5,691 nt of DNA from Methanomassiliicoccaceae archaeon (GCA_009784745.1 WQXR01000077.1:1-5691); one strand, 5' to 3'; positions 1 through 5,415 are shown, counted from the stretch's first letter. A program made the numbers and translations. Notes: generated by a model not told the origin, from the sequence alone.

Positions 1-908
1 GTTCCGTCACTCAATAATGCAAGGGAGTGACTTTCTCCGGCTGCTATCGATATCATGGCAGAGATCGGAATGTCTGTTACTTGCACAGGCGTACGGCGTT
101 GTATGGTCGTACCGTCACCCAGCTGGCCCTCTGTGTTTCGACCCAAAGCCCACACCGTACCGTCGCCCTTGAGTGCAATGGTGTGCTGACCTCCGGCTGC
201 TATTGCTATTACGTCGTGTAAATAATCATCCATGCTGGTGCTGGTGCCTTTGAGGACCTGCACGGGCGTGTGGCTGTTTGTGACCGTATTGTCACCCAGC
301 GGACCACTGTTGTTCCGCCCCCATGCCCACACCGTCCCATCATTTTTCAGAGCAACAGTATGATTGTTTCCGGCCGCTATTGCCTTCACATTAGTAAGAA
401 AACCGTCATCGTCTTCACCCACCACCTGCACAGGCGTACTGATGTCATCGGTCGAACCGTCACCTAATTGACCATAGTTGTTTAGTCCCCAGGCCCACAC
501 CGCCCCATCACTTTTCAACGCAACAGTGTGATAATCTCCGGCTGCTATTGCCTTCACATCAGTAAGGAAATCATTACCGCCTTCACCCACCACCTGCACG
601 GGATTCGGCCTGTTTGTCGTTGTGCCGTCACCCAGCTGACCATAGTTGTTTAGTCCCCAAGCCCATACCGTTCCATCACTTTTCAGCGCAACAGAATGCT
701 CTATTCCTGCCGCAATCGTTGACACGGATCCTCCTCCGCTTGCGCCGAGGAATTCATTTATATCAAAGTCAAAACCATTTTCATTTCCGTTCTTCTCATT
801 TTCCGCAAAAAGGAAAGGCGCCGAAGAGATCACTAACAATGTTACCGTGAATATCGCAATAACTGCTTTAGTGACCCTTTCTTGTCTGCCGTTCTTTTTT
901 GTGTTCAT
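1..908 (-). CDS. Secreted RCC1-repeat (beta-propeller) protein, 3' end outside the window
   Basis: The minus strand is open from an ATG at 908 to the left edge: 302 codons plus 2 nt, with no stop. Residues 1-35 look like a Sec signal peptide: a basic start (MNTKKNGRQERVTK), a hydrophobic core (AVIAIFTVTLLVIS) and a plausible cleavage site after FLFA. From about residue 63 come RCC1-type blades with the pattern IAAG..H(T/S)(V/I)ALK.DGTVWAWG.N..GQLGDGTT...(T/N)PVQV. Four are complete (about 63-115, 116-174, 175-233, 234-285) and a fifth begins near 286. RCC1 repeats fold into beta-propellers, usually of seven blades, so at least two more probably lie beyond the edge. In secreted prokaryotic proteins they are binding scaffolds; no ligand can be read here. 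A second in-frame ATG at 914 is an equally possible start, and neither has a clear ribosome binding site. The gene is downstream of, and separate from, the minus-strand AlbA_2 region. Confidence 0.9.
   Translation of the reverse strand, partial: MNTKKNGRQERVTKAVIAIFTVTLLVISSAPFLFAENEKNGNENGFDFDINEFLGASGGGSVSTIAAGIEHSVALKSDGTVWAWGLNNYGQLGDGTTTNRPNPVQVVGEGGNDFLTDVKAIAAGDYHTVALKSDGAVWAWGLNNYGQLGDGSTDDISTPVQVVGEDDDGFLTNVKAIAAGNNHTVALKNDGTVWAWGRNNSGPLGDNTVTNSHTPVQVLKGTSTSMDDYLHDVIAIAAGGQHTIALKGDGTVWALGRNTEGQLGDGTTIQRRTPVQVTDIPISAMISIAAGESHSLALLSDG
302..722 (-). repeat. 168-bp nucleotide-level repeats inside the RCC1 gene
   Basis: The blade-coding units are similar as DNA as well as protein. The segment beginning gacca at 302, 470 and 638 recurs at exactly 168 bp (56 codons). 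The 470 and 638 units share nearly identical stretches coding for WGLNNYGQLGDG, and the 302 and 470 units share the stretch coding for VKAIAAG. The next unit, near 125, is about 177 bp away and more divergent. This indicates recent internal duplication or gene conversion between blades. Confidence 0.75.
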
Positions 909-992
909 TGTCATATACGGACCCACATCATTCGGGCGGCGGAACGTATCATGCCTGTGCACCGGTTGTTATGACCTATATGATGTTAACAC

Positions 993-1000
993 GATATAAA
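993..1000 (-). promoter_or_regulatory. Putative TATA box for the RCC1 gene
   Basis: Read on the minus strand the sequence is TTTATATC, close to the archaeal TATA consensus. It lies about 80 nt upstream of the ATGs at 914 and 908, which predicts a transcript start near 970 and a leader of 55-60 nt. It sits just downstream of the terminator-like hairpin at 1031-1059, so the RCC1 gene probably has its own transcript. Assigned on sequence alone. Confidence 0.4.
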
Positions 1001-1030
1001 CTCGCGTGCGCTCATTTTACTTTGCTTCGG

Positions 1031-1059
1031 GAAAAAAGCGCAGTATCGGATGATACTGC
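1031..1059 (-). terminator. Hairpin plus T-tract, intrinsic-terminator-like
   Basis: The minus strand reads GCAGTATC, loop ATCC, GATACTGC (1059-1040), a perfect 8-bp stem. It is followed at once by GCTTTTTT (1039-1032 or so). A stem followed by six T is the classical factor-independent terminator form; in archaea the T-tract alone can terminate. It starts next to an in-frame TAG at 1060-1062, the first stop after the repeat array. This fits the 3' end of the minus-strand unit that held the winged-helix fragment. Confidence 0.6.
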
Positions 1060-1096
1060 CTATTGACAGTAACTGTTGTTCGTGTGGTCATTCCGT

Positions 1097-1168
1097 AATT
1101 TATCGTGCAATTTATCGTGTAACTTATCGTGTAACTTATCGTGTAACTTATCGTGCAATTTATCGTGC
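1097..1168 (-). repeat. Six-copy 12-bp tandem repeat
   Basis: Six head-to-tail units on the plus strand follow the pattern aa(t/c)ttatcgtg(c/t). The two outer units at each end have t at the third base and the inner three have c, except that unit order is slightly mosaic at the last base. In the minus-strand frame of the winged-helix fragment, after its TAA at 1180-1182, the array reads six copies of Leu-His-Asp-Lys and stays open to a TAG at 1060-1062. There are no spacers, so it is not a CRISPR array. It may be a decayed protein-coding tetrapeptide repeat or a simple slippage-generated array. Confidence 0.9.
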
Positions 1169-1179
1169 AAATAACACCT

Positions 1180-1476
1180 TTACGGAACATCCACGTCATT
1201 CGATTTGGAAACCAATACCCAAGAACCTTTTTTGTTGCTACCCACCCTGCGGACAAGGCCCACATCCCTGAGTCTGTAAATGGCGCTCTTGACCGTTCTG
1301 ACAGATACCCCGGAAGATGATGCCATGTCTTCGGCCGTGGTGTATCTTTCTTCTGCTATCGCTTTGTATATCTCATTCTCCAGAGGCGAAAGTTCGGTCT
1401 TCGGCCTCGGTTTGAGACTCTCGAAATCATAAGAATAATTATCATCAAGAGGAACGATTATTTTGAATACGTCATC
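1180..1476 (-). pseudogene. Orphan winged-helix tail of an AlbA_2-type ATP-binding protein
   Basis: After an in-frame TAG at 1477-1479, 98 codons run open on the minus strand to a TAA at 1180-1182. There is no start codon at the head of the frame and no N-terminal domains. The product begins DDVFKIIVPL, which resembles the last strand of the HATPase_c_4 domain. After a short linker comes a winged helix-turn-helix beginning LSPLENEIYKAI and ending RRVGSNKKGSWVLV. Over 61 residues this aligns without gaps to residues 385-445 of the intact protein at 1591-2928, with 26 identities by my count (about 43%). It is therefore the tail of a paralogue whose AlbA_2 and ATPase portions are missing. It lies in the same reading frame as the intact gene upstream, which fits a tandem duplication followed by deletion. 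A short independent DNA-binding protein starting at an internal codon cannot be excluded but has little support. Confidence 0.75.
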
Positions 1477-1521
1477 CTAGATCAACAACGGATCTACACT
1501 ATTGAGAATTGAGACGGGATC

Positions 1522-1584
1522 GAGGGTATTTACCGGGTATTTTAGAGGGTATTTACCGGGTATTTTAGAGGGTATTTACCGGGT
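1522..1584 (-). repeat. Tandem array of alternating 11- and 12-bp units (23-bp period)
   Basis: On the plus strand gggtatttacc (11 nt) and gggtattttaga (12 nt) alternate from 1524 to 1580, giving a 23-bp period repeated about 2.7 times. On the minus strand the units translate as G-K-Y-P or S-K-I-P-like tetrapeptides, but the 11-nt units shift the frame each time. The array begins 7 nt after the stop codon of the intact AlbA_2 gene. The unit resembles the gene's last codons, which contain CCGGTAAATGGGT, so it may have arisen from that end. Confidence 0.85.
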
Positions 1585-1590
1585 CATACG

Positions 1591-2928
1591 TTATTTTTTG
1601 ACCCATTTACCGGTTTTATCGCTGCCAACTCTCGTGATGTGTCCTTTCTTTGTAAGAACCGATATTGCTTTTTTGACAGTATCCTCTGAGAATCCGGATG
1701 CCGCAGATATTTCCGCACGCGTTGTCGAAGAACCCTCAGATATCACGCAGTATACTTTGATTTCCGACGGGGTGAGACCCACGGGGATGTTTATTATATC
1801 CTCTTTCTTTTTCTCAGGAAGCTTGAACACTATCTCAACGCGCCCATTCTCAAGATTATATTCCGGTTCCGGATTGTTCATCGCTTTGCAGTCATTGCGG
1901 ATCGTCTCTATGCCTGAGCCGAACTTCTCTATGTAGCCCATGTCAAAGAACACCTTTGCGATAGAGGTGTTCGTCAGAACGGAACCGTGTTTTTTGAACA
2001 GGTTCTTTTCCGTCCAGCCCGCCGGCAGACTTCCGGGATTCGATATCTCGATGCGGTCGGGATATACACGTACATACGTTGACTCGAAACTCGAATAGTC
2101 ACGATGTATTATTGAATTCATTACTGCTTCACGTAATCCCTTTTCCGGATACGGATATTTCGTTACTCTCATCAATCCGACAATTTCATCGACGCTTTTC
2201 ATATACTTGTTCAGAAGAACGTCCATAGCACGGTCCGGCAACATGACGGCGGGGCAGTCTATCAGGTCATGTCTGAGAAGAAGATCATTCTCATTGAACT
2301 CGCCGATGTGAACACCGGCAGAAGTGATGTTCTTTGACGGTTCATCACGAAATAGTATCGTTGCTGAATTACGCAGACCTTTGTCGTCCATGAGTTCATA
2401 GTTCTTCAGCAGAGATTCATTGTCACTTTCTGCGGCCTTAGAACTCATACGTTTCGATGCCGTTCCTTTCTTCACAAAGAATTTGACGGCATCCTGTGAA
2501 AGATCCTTCATACTCACATTTCCGGAAGGAAGATCGACCCATGACATCTTTGCGTCAGCGAGTATCCATGAGCGCAATTCATCTCCCATGACACGCTGAG
2601 TTGTGCTTCCCACTCGTTTGTAGAACACTCCATCCAGATCAACGTAACGGTTGCCTTTTCCTATCTCTATTTTAATGTATGTCTTATCGTTCTCAACTAT
2701 TGCTTCGACCGAGGATCTTATTTTGAGTTTGTTCCTTATCGTATCGGGAATGACTTTCAGAAGATCCTTCGGATCCGTTACGCCGATGACCTTACCTTTG
2801 TCATCCTTGCCGATGAACATTGTGCCGCCTTCGGAATTTGAGAATGCAGAAAGAGTATCAAGATGCTTTGAATCCCATGATACCTTCCATTCCTCGGTCT
2901 GCGATTCTTTGTGCTGTCCCATCGCCAC
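1591..2928 (-). CDS. AlbA_2 (Schlafen-type) / HATPase_c_4 / winged-helix ATP-binding protein
   Basis: A 445-aa protein. Residues about 8-125 are an AlbA_2 domain, marked by ESQTEEWK, FSNSEGGTMFIGKDDKG and the YKRVGSTT strand. Residues about 250-345 match the HATPase_c_4 (divergent AAA_4) domain: LREAVMNSIIHRDY (265-278) is the N-box, SNPGSLP (296-302) and EKFGSGIETIR (334-344) are the glycine motifs. Residues 385-445 form a winged helix. Family members are probably nucleic-acid-binding, ATP-dependent regulators, and AlbA_2 is related to the core of eukaryotic Schlafen proteins; no substrate can be read here. The frame can start at GTG 2928 or ATG 2922. No ribosome binding site is seen, and a TATA-like box at 2946-2954 puts a transcript start near 2924, so a leaderless ATG at 2922 is attractive. 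It is divergent from the SLOG gene and may follow a 55-aa ORF in the same direction. The length is normal and all domains look intact. Confidence 0.92.
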   Translation of the reverse strand: MAMGQHKESQTEEWKVSWDSKHLDTLSAFSNSEGGTMFIGKDDKGKVIGVTDPKDLLKVIPDTIRNKLKIRSSVEAIVENDKTYIKIEIGKGNRYVDLDGVFYKRVGSTTQRVMGDELRSWILADAKMSWVDLPSGNVSMKDLSQDAVKFFVKKGTASKRMSSKAAESDNESLLKNYELMDDKGLRNSATILFRDEPSKNITSAGVHIGEFNENDLLLRHDLIDCPAVMLPDRAMDVLLNKYMKSVDEIVGLMRVTKYPYPEKGLREAVMNSIIHRDYSSFESTYVRVYPDRIEISNPGSLPAGWTEKNLFKKHGSVLTNTSIAKVFFDMGYIEKFGSGIETIRNDCKAMNNPEPEYNLENGRVEIVFKLPEKKKEDIINIPVGLTPSEIKVYCVISEGSSTTRAEISAASGFSEDTVKKAISVLTKKGHITRVGSDKTGKWVKK

Positions 2929-2945
2929 TAGGTATGTGCATCGAA

Positions 2946-2954
2946 TAGAATATA
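2946..2954 (-). promoter_or_regulatory. Putative TATA box of the AlbA_2 gene
   Basis: On the minus strand the sequence reads TATATTCTA, centred about 29 nt before ATG 2922 and 23 nt before GTG 2928. With the usual archaeal distance of about 25-27 nt to the transcript start, the mRNA would begin at or beside the start codon. That explains the lack of a ribosome binding site. Confidence 0.4.
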
Positions 2955-2977
2955 CTTCCGTTCATCCTGATTTTTTC

Positions 2978-3145
2978 TTATCCGCAGCGCACCATTTCCC
3001 GTCTTTGTAACGGATGTTTCTCAATGATGTCCGACAGTTCGCCATTAGAAATGACGCTTTTTTCCTTGAACAGTTTTCTGTGTATTCGCTCAAATGATCT
3101 GTATCTCAGGAAGAATACTACGGTAAAGAGACCTTTGTCATTCAT
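2978..3145 (-). CDS. Possible small basic protein, 55 aa
   Basis: The ORF runs from an ATG at 3143-3145 to a TAA at 2978-2980. Directly before the start is the purine-rich AGAAGAGGGG, which could act as a ribosome binding site although it sits very close. The product begins MNDKGLFTVVFFLRYRS and is basic (many Arg and Lys), with a short hydrophobic stretch at residues 6-13 and an amphipathic middle; I recognise no family. It points the same way as the AlbA_2 gene, whose start is about 50 nt downstream, and lies behind a palindromic TTATAA at 3181-3186. It could be a small partner or antitoxin-like protein, a leader peptide or chance. The region would otherwise be an unusually long promoter gap. 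Confidence 0.35.
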   Translation of the reverse strand: MNDKGLFTVVFFLRYRSFERIHRKLFKEKSVISNGELSDIIEKHPLQRREMVRCG

Positions 3146-3180
3146 CCCCTCTTCTAAAAGAAGGATTTTTCAGCTAAATG

Positions 3181-3208
3181 TTATAATGAACTTACTCCAT
3201 GTCATGAC
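3181..3208. promoter_or_regulatory. Divergent promoter: palindromic TTATAA and GTCATGAC site
   Basis: TTATAA at 3181-3186 reads the same on both strands. Its centre is about 28 nt before the SLOG gene ATG at 3212, the right spacing for a leaderless archaeal transcript. On the minus strand it would place a start near 3157, 12 nt before the 55-aa ORF. The plus strand also contains TATAAT (3182-3187), a perfect bacterial -10, but I see no -35 at the proper distance. The perfect 8-bp palindrome gtcatgac at 3201-3208 overlaps the predicted start region and could be an operator. Confidence 0.4.
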
Positions 3209-3211
3209 CGT

Positions 3212-5278
3212 ATGAACGAGAACTCCGGAAAAAGATACGGTACCGATCTCAGGGTGCCGATAATATTTTCCGTTACCGGACATCGGGACATTCCCGAAGA
3301 TGAAGGAAAGGAACTTGAAGAAAAGATATCCTCTCTGTTCAATGAGTTCAAACAACGGTACAGGAATACCGATCTCATTCTTATCACACCTCTTGCTGAC
3401 GGCGGCGACAGGATTGCCGCTCACGCTGCGATCAAATGCAACGTGAACGTCGCACCGATATTGCCTTCGAAGAAGGAGAATTATATGAGAACGTTCGGCG
3501 ATCCGAACGATAACGATTCTGTTATCGCATCCGTTAAAGAATTTGAAGATATCCTGAACGACAAAGGAACGTACACCCCGTACGAACTTTCTGATATAGA
3601 CGTGACCGGTAATGACGCAGGTGACGCATATCGTGCGTTATCGTCGTACATGATAGCAAATTCTCATGTCATTATTGCATTGTGGGACGGTAACCGGTAC
3701 GGAGGAAGAGCATCCGCGGGCGGTGCATACGATACCGTGAAGATGGCGTACCGAGGTATCGATCATACGTCACGGTATACGGCACAGCTTGCCGATAATA
3801 ACAAATGTTACTCGCCGGAACGTTATCTTGACGTTACGGAGGATTGTCTCGTATATTACGTAAAAACGGAAAGGAAACTTTCCGATGACGAAAAGAGAAG
3901 GAAAGGATTCATCCTTTCCGATGATCCGCTTCCGTTCGGAACGTCCGGATATATCGTTCCGGACATGATATCCGAAGATGTTGAGAAGGCTCAATCTGCA
4001 AACGTAAAAAGATCGTTCTTCAAAGCTGAGAAGAATGTTATCGATGAAAGAGAACAATACACCGTGAGAATAGACAACGATGCCACCGACAGCGGCGATG
4101 ATGTGAAACTATACAACGATCTGCCGAAATATTACAACAAGATCTTTTCCAGGATAAACGAAATGAATTTTGATATCCTGCAACAGAAAGCAAAGAATGC
4201 TTCCGTAAAGACAACAGATAAAAAAAGGATCACAGAGAAAGAAAAGGAGAACGGGACGTACGGATACATGTTCGGTAAGTTATCCGACGACGTGAAGAAT
4301 AACGGTTGCGTGAATGATTCAATGTCACGGATGATGATCACGGACGATCTGGCAATGGAATATCAAAGAGCAAGTTTCATAAATGTGAAACTTGCTCTGA
4401 TATTGAGTATTGCCGCCACGTTCTTTCTTCAAATCTTTATCTTACTCGGAAGAGATGTGCTGCTTATCAGCCTTTACTCGATCTTCCTGATAACGGCGAC
4501 GTTACATTTCCGTTCACACAAGAAAAGCAGAAGATTCCTGAAATTCATTGAATACCGTTTACTTGCGGAATCCATGAGGGTAGGTTGTTACTGGGATCTC
4601 GTCGGGATAAAGGAATCCGTAACGTCATCATGTTACGGATACATGAAGAACAACATGATGTGGATACGAGGCGTACTTACGGCGTGGGAATCACATTTCC
4701 TTAATGATCATTCAAAAGCGGAAGAACTTAATGAGAACGCAGAAAAGGATATCGGAACGGCGTGGATAGACGGTCAGGAAAGATATCATCACGGAAAGAA
4801 AGGAAAGAACAGTAGGAAAGCGAACCTGATGACGAAGGTCGGAAATCATCTGAATACTATACTGATAGTTCTTGCGGTAACGGTACTCATGTTCGGATTG
4901 ACATCCGCCGGAAAAGCGATAGTTGCTATATTCCATGAATTCGCTATAAACGGTTTTGTGCTCGTATCTTCGCTGAAGATCACAGGATTTGCGGTCCTCC
5001 AGCTTTTTATCATCGGCCTGACGACAATATTGCTGATAGTCACCGGTATTAAAGATAAGCTCATACACGGAGGCACCGACGGACAGATAGAAGCAAAGTA
5101 TCTGATGTTCCATATCGCTCATAAAAGACTCAGAATAATAGAAAAGGACGAGGAACTTATTGAGAAAGATGATGCAAGACGTAAAATATACTACGAACTC
5201 GGGGTTCAATGCATAAACGAAGTGAATGATTGGGCATTCGAACATATTGCTAAGGATGCCAATGTGCCGAGGAAGTAA
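3212..5278 (+). CDS. SLOG-domain membrane protein, putative nucleotide-sensing effector
   Basis: A 688-aa protein. Residues about 14-180 form a Rossmann-like SLOG domain: IIFSVTGHRDIPED (17-30), a strand plus PLADGGDRIAAHAA (60-73), and SHVIIALWDGNRYGG (151-165) followed by GGAYDTV. These glycine-rich loops match the ligand-binding sites of the GHRD-type SLOG/DprA-LOG superfamily. Residues about 220-385 are charged and partly helical. A first membrane hairpin spans about 391-413 and 415-433, followed by EYRLLAESMRVGCYWDLVG (447-465), the AE-x-x-R signature I associate with SLATT/DUF4231-like two-helix modules. A second hydrophobic region has helices at about 548-565 and 590-612. The C-terminal soluble tail ends LGVQCINEVNDWAFEH, a conserved-looking helix. 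SLOG plus membrane-hairpin proteins are proposed to sense a nucleotide signal and then disturb the membrane in conflict systems; that role is inferred here. ATG 3212 fits because the SLOG fold starts at about residue 14 and no earlier in-frame ATG is near. The gene is divergent from the AlbA_2 gene. Confidence 0.85.
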   Translation: MNENSGKRYGTDLRVPIIFSVTGHRDIPEDEGKELEEKISSLFNEFKQRYRNTDLILITPLADGGDRIAAHAAIKCNVNVAPILPSKKENYMRTFGDPNDNDSVIASVKEFEDILNDKGTYTPYELSDIDVTGNDAGDAYRALSSYMIANSHVIIALWDGNRYGGRASAGGAYDTVKMAYRGIDHTSRYTAQLADNNKCYSPERYLDVTEDCLVYYVKTERKLSDDEKRRKGFILSDDPLPFGTSGYIVPDMISEDVEKAQSANVKRSFFKAEKNVIDEREQYTVRIDNDATDSGDDVKLYNDLPKYYNKIFSRINEMNFDILQQKAKNASVKTTDKKRITEKEKENGTYGYMFGKLSDDVKNNGCVNDSMSRMMITDDLAMEYQRASFINVKLALILSIAATFFLQIFILLGRDVLLISLYSIFLITATLHFRSHKKSRRFLKFIEYRLLAESMRVGCYWDLVGIKESVTSSCYGYMKNNMMWIRGVLTAWESHFLNDHSKAEELNENAEKDIGTAWIDGQERYHHGKKGKNSRKANLMTKVGNHLNTILIVLAVTVLMFGLTSAGKAIVAIFHEFAINGFVLVSSLKITGFAVLQLFIIGLTTILLIVTGIKDKLIHGGTDGQIEAKYLMFHIAHKRLRIIEKDEELIEKDDARRKIYYELGVQCINEVNDWAFEHIAKDANVPRK
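3867..3919. repeat. Two adjacent hairpins within the SLOG gene
   Basis: CGGAAAG-gaaa-CTTTCCG at 3867-3884 is a perfect 7-bp stem with a GAAA (GNRA-type) tetraloop. GGAAAGGA-ttca-TCCTTTCC at 3900-3919 is a perfect 8-bp stem with a 4-nt loop. Both descending arms continue into ccgatga, so ctttccgatga is a direct repeat that gives LSDD twice in the protein. The segment codes for the charged stretch after the SLOG fold (residues about 219-236). Confidence 0.7.
4367..4398. repeat. Perfect 13-bp inverted repeat at the first membrane-helix boundary
   Basis: agagcaagtttca at 4367-4379 and tgaaacttgctct at 4386-4398 are exact reverse complements separated by 6 nt (taaatg). The element codes for residues 386-396 of the SLOG protein, where the soluble region enters the first membrane helix. 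It would form a strong mRNA hairpin inside the coding sequence. It has no T-tract after it, so it does not look like a terminator. Confidence 0.85.
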
Positions 5279-5325
5279 AAAAAAATCAATTATCAGCACG
5301 AATGAAAGACATTGAACGTATACGG

Positions 5326-5371
5326 TCATACAATTCGACGATGTGCTATCTGTGTATGTCAAATTGTATGA
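5326..5371. repeat. 10-bp inverted repeat downstream of the SLOG gene
   Basis: tcatacaatt (5326-5335) and aattgtatga (5362-5371) are exact reverse complements with 26 nt between them. The pair begins 48 nt after the SLOG stop and lies upstream of the TATA box at 5409-5415. It may be a two-half-site regulator site or an mRNA 3'-end structure. No T-tract follows on the plus strand. Confidence 0.6.
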
Positions 5372-5408
5372 AAATAAATTATCCGGCGCAGTGTTCAGAC
5401 GGTATAGG

Positions 5409-5415
5409 TATATAA
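5409..5415 (+). promoter_or_regulatory. TATA box of the zinc-ribbon gene
   Basis: tatataa preceded by ggtatagg is the best TATA match in this intergenic region. It predicts a transcript start near 5438-5440 and a leader of about 80 nt to the ATG at 5522. The leader would start just before the 5445-5476 hairpin. Confidence 0.5.

Noticed and set aside
646..999. 117-aa plus-strand ORF opposite the RCC1 start
   Set aside because: It is the complement of the signal peptide and first RCC1 blade; its hydrophobic tail is an artefact of the antisense signal sequence.
1017..1265. 82-aa minus-strand ORF through the 12-bp array (reads TIN/TIS repeats)
   Set aside because: It is out of frame with the recognisable winged-helix coding sequence in the same DNA, and it is kept open only because a 12-bp unit is a multiple of three.
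1050..1271. 73-aa plus-strand ORF over the same 12-bp array
   Set aside because: Also open only because of the repeat; it shows YRV/YRA repetition, no ribosome binding site and no recognisable domain, and it overlaps the terminator-like hairpin.
1097..1584. CRISPR-like array
   Set aside because: The repeats are 11-12 bp, directly abutting and without spacers, and no cas genes are visible.
1502..1936. 144-aa plus-strand ORF opposite the AlbA_2 winged helix
   Set aside because: It begins in the tandem array and covers the antisense of well-supported coding sequence.
2934..2968. Alternative ATG near 2968 on the minus strand as the AlbA_2 start
   Set aside because: That ATG is in another frame and gives a short product that stops inside the AlbA_2 coding region; the AlbA_2 frame itself has a TGA just upstream.
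1000..3211. Insertion sequence or integron boundary explaining the truncated tail
   Set aside because: I found no transposase fragment, matching terminal inverted repeats or target-site duplication around the fragment.
5302..5415. 37-aa plus-strand ORF with a CxxCxxxC cluster after the SLOG gene
   Set aside because: It has no ribosome binding site, contains both arms of the 10-bp inverted repeat, and its stop codon is inside the TATA box; the Cys pattern is suggestive but too weak.
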